Part shown: positions 33,196 to 36,348 of the stretch, in pieces
Layout: each line of letters begins with the position of its first letter
Numbering within the stretch: the stretch's first letter is position 1
Source of the DNA: Acidisoma sp. L85
GTDB taxonomy: Bacteria > Pseudomonadota > Alphaproteobacteria > Acetobacterales > Acetobacteraceae
Reading direction: 5' to 3'
Assembly (NCBI RefSeq): GCF_009765865.1
Contig: NZ_LMUQ01000011.1
Span: forward strand, 1-36,348
Length of the DNA stretch: 36,348 bases
The notes under the pieces: generated by a model
Told to the model about the DNA's origin: nothing
The model's database searches: none
What the model saw: the letters and a program-made list of their open reading frames with translations, nothing else
Position numbers and translations under genes: made by a program

Positions 33196-33785
33196 GTTTG
33201 CAGCATCACGCGCTCGACGCCGCGACGCGCCTACTCTGGGAGCATGCTGCGAGAGGACCTCCTTCGCCGAACTCGGCTCGGCCATGCGCATTGGACACGC
33301 GACGTTCTACAGCAAGTTCAAGAGCAAAGAGGAGCTTTGCCGCGAAGCGGCCAGACATTACATCGCGGAATATGCGGGCTTCTTTTTCTGACGCCTTGAA
33401 AAGTGGCAACGACTCTAGGTCTGCGTTCCAATCTGTAATGGAAGCGAGTGCCTACGCATTTACGCGTGAAGGCCTCCCCAGAGGATGCATGGTCTCACTA
33501 GGCGGCACCCACCGCCCGCCGGGACTGGCCTCGGTGTGCGACGATATGGGTGATCTCCGGAGCTTTGGCGAAGCATCCTTGTTCGAGCGGCCGCGCCAGG
33601 GCATTGGCGACGGCGACATGTCGCCAGCTGCCGACGTGGAAGGACCGGCCTCGTTCCTGGAGGCCACCCTTCATGGGATGGCAGTGAAAGCCCATGACAG
33701 GGTTTCCCTTGAGCGCCTCCTGACGATCGGACGTATTGCAATGAAGGCCTGGCCCATCTCGGGAGAAGACCGAGCGAGAGACTAA
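33185..33785 (+). pseudogene. TetR-family regulator, frameshifted
   Basis: The pieces in order are HHALDAATRLLWEHA; then, after a one-base loss near 33250, TSFAELGSAMRIGHATFYSK and FKSKEELCREAARHYIAEYA (TetR HTH). After an extra T in the T-run near 33385 the frame returns: SDALKSGNDSRSAFQSVMEA through LPRGCMVSLGGTH and MAVKAHDRVSLERLLTIGRI, to the stop at 33785. The C-terminal domain belongs to the TetR_C subgroup with a conserved GC-M/P-turn. The ancestral start probably lay at ATG 33185. Neighbouring SnoaL debris suggests the two were a unit. Confidence 0.78.
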
Positions 33786-33803
33786 CCAACGAACCGGTGT
33801 AAC

Positions 33804-34148
33804 CTAATCAAGGAGCCGCCGGTATTGGGACGGCGTAAGCCCAGTGGCTTGCCCGAAAGCCGTTGTCAAGTGGCTGACATAGGGAAATCCGCAGACTTGG
33901 CCGATTTCCTTCGAGGAACGTGACCCCTCCGACAGTAGTTACTGCGCATACTTGATACCCCGGGACCTGATGTAGTTTATCGGATATGTTCCCACACTTC
34001 TGCGGAATTCCCGAAATAGATGACGCTCGCTGCGACCGGCGACCTCCGCAATGCTGGCGAGGCTCACTTGCTCTGACAAATGTTCCCGCATGTAGCTTTG
34101 ATTGACTTCAGCTGATTTGTCGTCGGCCCCCGTAGTGAAAAGGGACAC
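33804..34148 (-). pseudogene. AraC-family regulator C-terminal part with in-frame stop
   Basis: Minus-strand reading begins near 34148 and gives SYMREHLSEQVSLASIAEVA, GRSERHLFREFRRSVGTYPI and NYIRSRGIKYAQ, then an in-frame TAA (about 33941-33939). The same frame continues LLSEGSRSSKEIGQVCGFPY, VSHLTTAFGQATGLTPSQYR and RLLD to the TAG at 33804. Restoring the stop gives a complete AraC double HTH (GlxA/FtrA-like C-terminal domain). The N-terminal sensor domain is absent. A single nonsense change separates the two HTH units. Confidence 0.75.
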
Positions 34149-34220
34149 CTATGTCGTCAATACCGGGCGCGGTAATTCGTCGATCGTGGGGCTGTCGTCC
34201 GCACACTTGAGTCGAGGTAA

Positions 34221-34439
34221 TTGGCCGGATATTCGGGCGATGTGTGGTTTCCACAACCTGCGCCGGCTGACGATCCGGCAACGGACGCAGCAGGGTGCCT
34301 TACCGTCGAGATAGAGCTGTCCGTGCCATGCAACGACAACATCTTCGCGATTGGAGACCTGGTGGCTTCGAATGCCTGGAACGGAAAGCCAGGCATTGCT
34401 CAACAGCTTGCCGTTGGAGTTTGGTGTCCGAGCGCATAG
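34221..34439 (+). pseudogene. FAD-dependent (NDH-2-like) oxidoreductase remnant
   Basis: The plus frame contains CLTVEIELSVPCNDNIFAIG, then DLVASNAWNGKPGIAQQL. 'LTVExxLSVPGHxNIFAIGD' is the second FAD-binding motif (GD) of NADH:quinone oxidoreductase-like flavoproteins, normally followed by A-W-N-G-K-P-V-P-G-I-A-P-A-A-K-Q. Here two residues are missing in that loop and the N- and C-terminal domains cannot be found, so it is a fragment of about 60 residues. Confidence 0.55.
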
Positions 34440-34781
34440 GTCTCCCTGACGAAATCGGCAATCACACCATTGACGGCAAGCTTTCGACCCCGCTCGTCCA
34501 TCCGGCCCTCGGCACCGAGCACCCTACCTAGCCCATTCTGAGGCGGTTGCCGCCTCAGCCGGGACTGCACCGCGTCGCAGGATTTCGCAAAATTTCGGCG
34601 GCCGATCGGGAAGCTTTCGTTACGTAGCGACGGGACCGAACTATGACCTAACGTCTGACGCTTCGACCTCGCCGCCGCTCTCGGTTCGGGGAACACGGCT
34701 CTCCACACGGGGAGCTGCTGTTACACGGCTCCGTCGGCGACTGCGGAGATGCTCCATCAGGATGTTCAAAGGGAGTTAAAA
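34440..34781. other. Gene-free stretch before the YHS gene
   Basis: A minus-strand frame contains RMDERGRKLAVNGVIADFVR, which looks protein-like, but I cannot name a family and no complete gene is present. The 3' part should contain the YHS-gene promoter; GGGAG at about 34771-34775 is its ribosome-binding site. Confidence 0.35.
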
Positions 34782-35252
34782 ATGCGTACGACCAGTAAGG
34801 CGCTGACTTTGCTGACAATGGCTATCCTCGCGTTTCCAGCTTTCGCTGACACAGCTCCACAAATGAGCGGGATGCCAAGATTGGCCATTGGCGGCTACGA
34901 TACTGTTGCTTATTTTTCTGCTGGACGGGCCGTCCCAGGTACTCTTGAATATCAAACTATTTGGCATGGTGCGCGTTGGCAATTTGCCAGCAAAGAGGAT
35001 CTCGATCTCTTCACATCCAATCCTGAAAAATATGCAGCCCAATATGACGGACAATGTGCAATGGGTGTTGCCGTTGGGAATGGCCACAAAGCTACTGTCG
35101 ATCCTGAGGCTTTCACGATCGTCGGCGGCAAGCTGTATATCAATCATACGAAATACTGGACGACCGTATGGCGCAAGAACGAAGCCGAAAATATAAGTCG
35201 AGCAGACAAGAATTGGTCAATGGTCAAAGATACTCCTGAGCCAACAGAGTAA
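34782..35252 (+). CDS. Exported YHS-domain protein (156 aa)
   Basis: ATG 34782 has GGGAG 7 nt upstream and begins a signal peptide (MRTTSKALTLLTMAILAFPA, cleavage after AFA). The mature part is a YHS-domain family protein: GMPRLAIGGYDTVAYFSAGR, YQTIWHGARWQFASKEDLDL, FTSNPEKYAAQYDGQCAMGV and KLYINHTKYWTTVWRK. This periplasmic form is common in Alphaproteobacteria, often near metal- or redox-related genes, but its role is unproven. Base composition is noticeably lower in GC than neighbouring genes, which could reflect acquisition. It is intact and surrounded by remnants. Confidence 0.87.
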   Translation: MRTTSKALTLLTMAILAFPAFADTAPQMSGMPRLAIGGYDTVAYFSAGRAVPGTLEYQTIWHGARWQFASKEDLDLFTSNPEKYAAQYDGQCAMGVAVGNGHKATVDPEAFTIVGGKLYINHTKYWTTVWRKNEAENISRADKNWSMVKDTPEPTE

Positions 35253-35340
35253 GTTTGAAAAGAGAGGTCTTTTAGAAGGCGGCCTTTTCGGCTCTGGTGC
35301 AAAAGTGGCGCTCCTTGATCGGCTCTTCTGACGGCTGAAC

Positions 35341-35580
35341 TGATGGAGCGCTATTCGATTACTGGGCCGAAGGGCGTACGCTAGTATCTGCGGTTCAAGC
35401 CAAGCCTGCGCGACTTGGCGGAGATAAATAGGAGCGCGGTCTTCCCCTGACTCACACGACCGTGATGCGCTAGGTGCAGCGTTACGTGCCCGAGTTCGAG
35501 AAGTGGCGGAGACGGTTCGGCTCGTCGGTGGGTCCAGCTTGACGGGTCGACGAGATCGACGTCAAAATCGAGCCAGCTAC
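35341..35580 (+). pseudogene. IS6-family transposase remnant
   Basis: Translation in pieces gives YLRFKPSLRDLAEI (consensus VRWYLRFxLSxRDLxEM, here with Trp turned into TAG), then LTHTTVMR, a stop, VQRYVPEFEK and, after more shifts, RVDEIDVKI (consensus WRVDETYIKI, first catalytic Asp). The order and content match the N-terminal third of IS6/IS26-like transposases. It has several stops and indels and is non-functional. Confidence 0.65.
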
Positions 35581-35584
35581 GCCG

Positions 35585-36043
35585 AAGGGCACGTTGATGG
35601 AGACGGCCCAGCGCCACGGGCGTAGGTAGTCAGCGCCCGCTTAAAACAGGGCCCATCACGGGTCAGTTGCTGCAAGGCAAAGTCATATAGGTCATTACGG
35701 TGGCCAGTTGCTCCCACGGGAAGCTGCGAAGCAGGGTGAGCCGCTCGGCCGACGTCATCATCGCGCCGCCCCGCCGAACCCTCCGCGGCACTCAGGCCGC
35801 GAACAGCATCGGCAAGCGAATGCCAACCCGCAGAGCACGCGGCCGGCCGTAGCGACGCGCAGAGCCGGGGGGGTCACTCGCCGAGCGCTGAACCGATCAG
35901 CGAACCATCCGCTCACCGGAATAAGACGGCCAGCACGACCACATTGCTCGTGACCGTGAAGCTCATGCGCAGCAGTGCCGCGTGGAGGCTCTTCGACATA
36001 ACCGGATGGCGGCGATGGTCATCTTGGTGTCGAGTTGCTCCAT
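35585..36043 (-). pseudogene. DHA2-type MFS drug-efflux remnant
   Basis: Minus-strand pieces in several frames line up with the start of a 14-helix MFS exporter: MEQLDT at 36043, VMSKSLHAALLRMSFTVTSN, IPVSGWFADRFSARRV (motif A), CGLAF, MMTSAERLTLLRSFPWEQLA, PVMGPVL (motif C region) and a last VSINVPFG-like stretch before about 35585. At least four frame changes and two stops are present. The junction with the IS6 remnant near 35580 looks like a deletion or insertion breakpoint. Confidence 0.7.
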
Positions 36044-36348
36044 GGTGAGACCAACCGCAACAATCAACCCAATGGGCAGGTGCAGTCTAGCATAAGTCGA
36101 CCGCGAAGGTCGACGCACTCGGCTCTGAAGCAGGCTCCATGACTTGACGGCGCAGCGCCCCGAAGTGCGGTCAACAAGCCCGCTGCATCATCGGATTGAA
36201 GCCGACCGATTTTTGGCTTTCGTACGCGCGATCCAACTGCGCACATAAATGCGGCTCTGACTCACTTTTGATGGAATTGGGGTGCTTTCTGGCCTCGGAT
36301 CAGCGAGGGAGTTCGCCACTGTGCCCCAGACTTTTCGCGCCTCTGCTC
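36044..36348. other. Right window edge, no recognised gene
   Basis: No family is recognisable. A plus-strand stretch near 36178-36240 reads PLHHRIEADRFLAFVRAIQL before a stop and may be another gene fragment; too short to assign. Confidence 0.3.

Noticed and set aside
35253-35300. Intrinsic terminator after the YHS gene
   Set aside because: AAAAGA-GAGG-TCTTTT and AAGG-CGG-CCTT are weak, short hairpins; without a proper T-run after a GC stem the call is not supportable.
1-36348. CRISPR array
   Set aside because: No series of regularly spaced direct repeats of 25-40 bp and no cas-like genes.
1-36348. rRNA or tRNA genes, or an integrase-bounded genomic island
   Set aside because: No rRNA signatures or complete tRNA cloverleaf, and no tyrosine or serine integrase gene was found.

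Overview
The window is high-GC DNA with alphaproteobacterial gene content: a β-class carbonic anhydrase, a 'host attachment' family protein, a PHB-depolymerase-type esterase beside a ribbon-helix-helix regulator, an AsmA-like protein, a ROK-controlled sugar ABC operon, and IS5/IS630/IS3/IS110/IS6-type elements. A Hyphomicrobiales or Sphingomonadales host is likely, but the sequence does not settle genus. Intact single-copy genes alternate with stretches of broken genes and insertion sequences, as in an accessory region that gains and loses DNA.

Layout. 1-1463: the tail of an IS5 transposase, a cupin gene and a frameshifted, 3'-truncated SDR gene. 1464-4197: a GlxA-type AraC regulator divergent from an NmrA-like oxidoreductase, then a carbonic anhydrase. 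4198-5580: debris (SDR start fused to an MFS tail, opposite a broken HxlR regulator). 5723-8585: a small secreted Tyr/His/Arg-rich protein, a host-attachment protein, a PHB-depolymerase-like esterase and an RHH regulator with a candidate self-operator. 8783-9317: a HAD phosphatase remnant. 9318-11177: an AsmA-family protein. 11236-13792: α/β-hydrolase remnant, ferritin-like protein, orphan ORF and SnoaL pseudogene. 14661-20969: the main intact system, with a sugar-binding protein and two permeases on the minus strand, a divergent BadF-type kinase and double-SIS sugar-phosphate enzyme on the plus strand, and a convergent ROK regulator. 21006-25724: a decarboxylase remnant, an IS630 element, and an IS3 element interrupted by an IS110-family (IS1111-group) element. 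25950-32612: TetR, amidase, MATE exporter, GNAT acetyltransferase and UvrD/Rep helicase, all minus strand and intact. 32880-36348: remnants (SnoaL, TetR, AraC, FAD oxidoreductase, IS6 transposase, DHA2 MFS) around one intact YHS-domain protein.

How the genes work together. The 14.6-21 kb block reads as uptake, phosphorylation and isomerisation/deamination of an amino sugar. A palindromic AAAGTT-N4-AACTTT site in the divergent promoter is a good candidate operator for the ROK protein. No ABC ATPase and no deacetylase lie beside it, so a shared ATPase elsewhere and a de-acetylated sugar such as glucosamine are plausible inferences.

Most striking observation. The IS110-family element has the geometry of the IS1111 group: 12-bp subterminal inverted repeats with 7 and 3 nt outside them, and a 3' non-coding region of about 250 bp. 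That region can fold into a loop whose two sides match the two sides of the element's own insertion site inside the IS3 element. This looks like a bridge (guide) RNA still carrying the address of the site it used. Removing 1377 bp leaves a run of eight T and recreates the expected end of IS3 ORFA.
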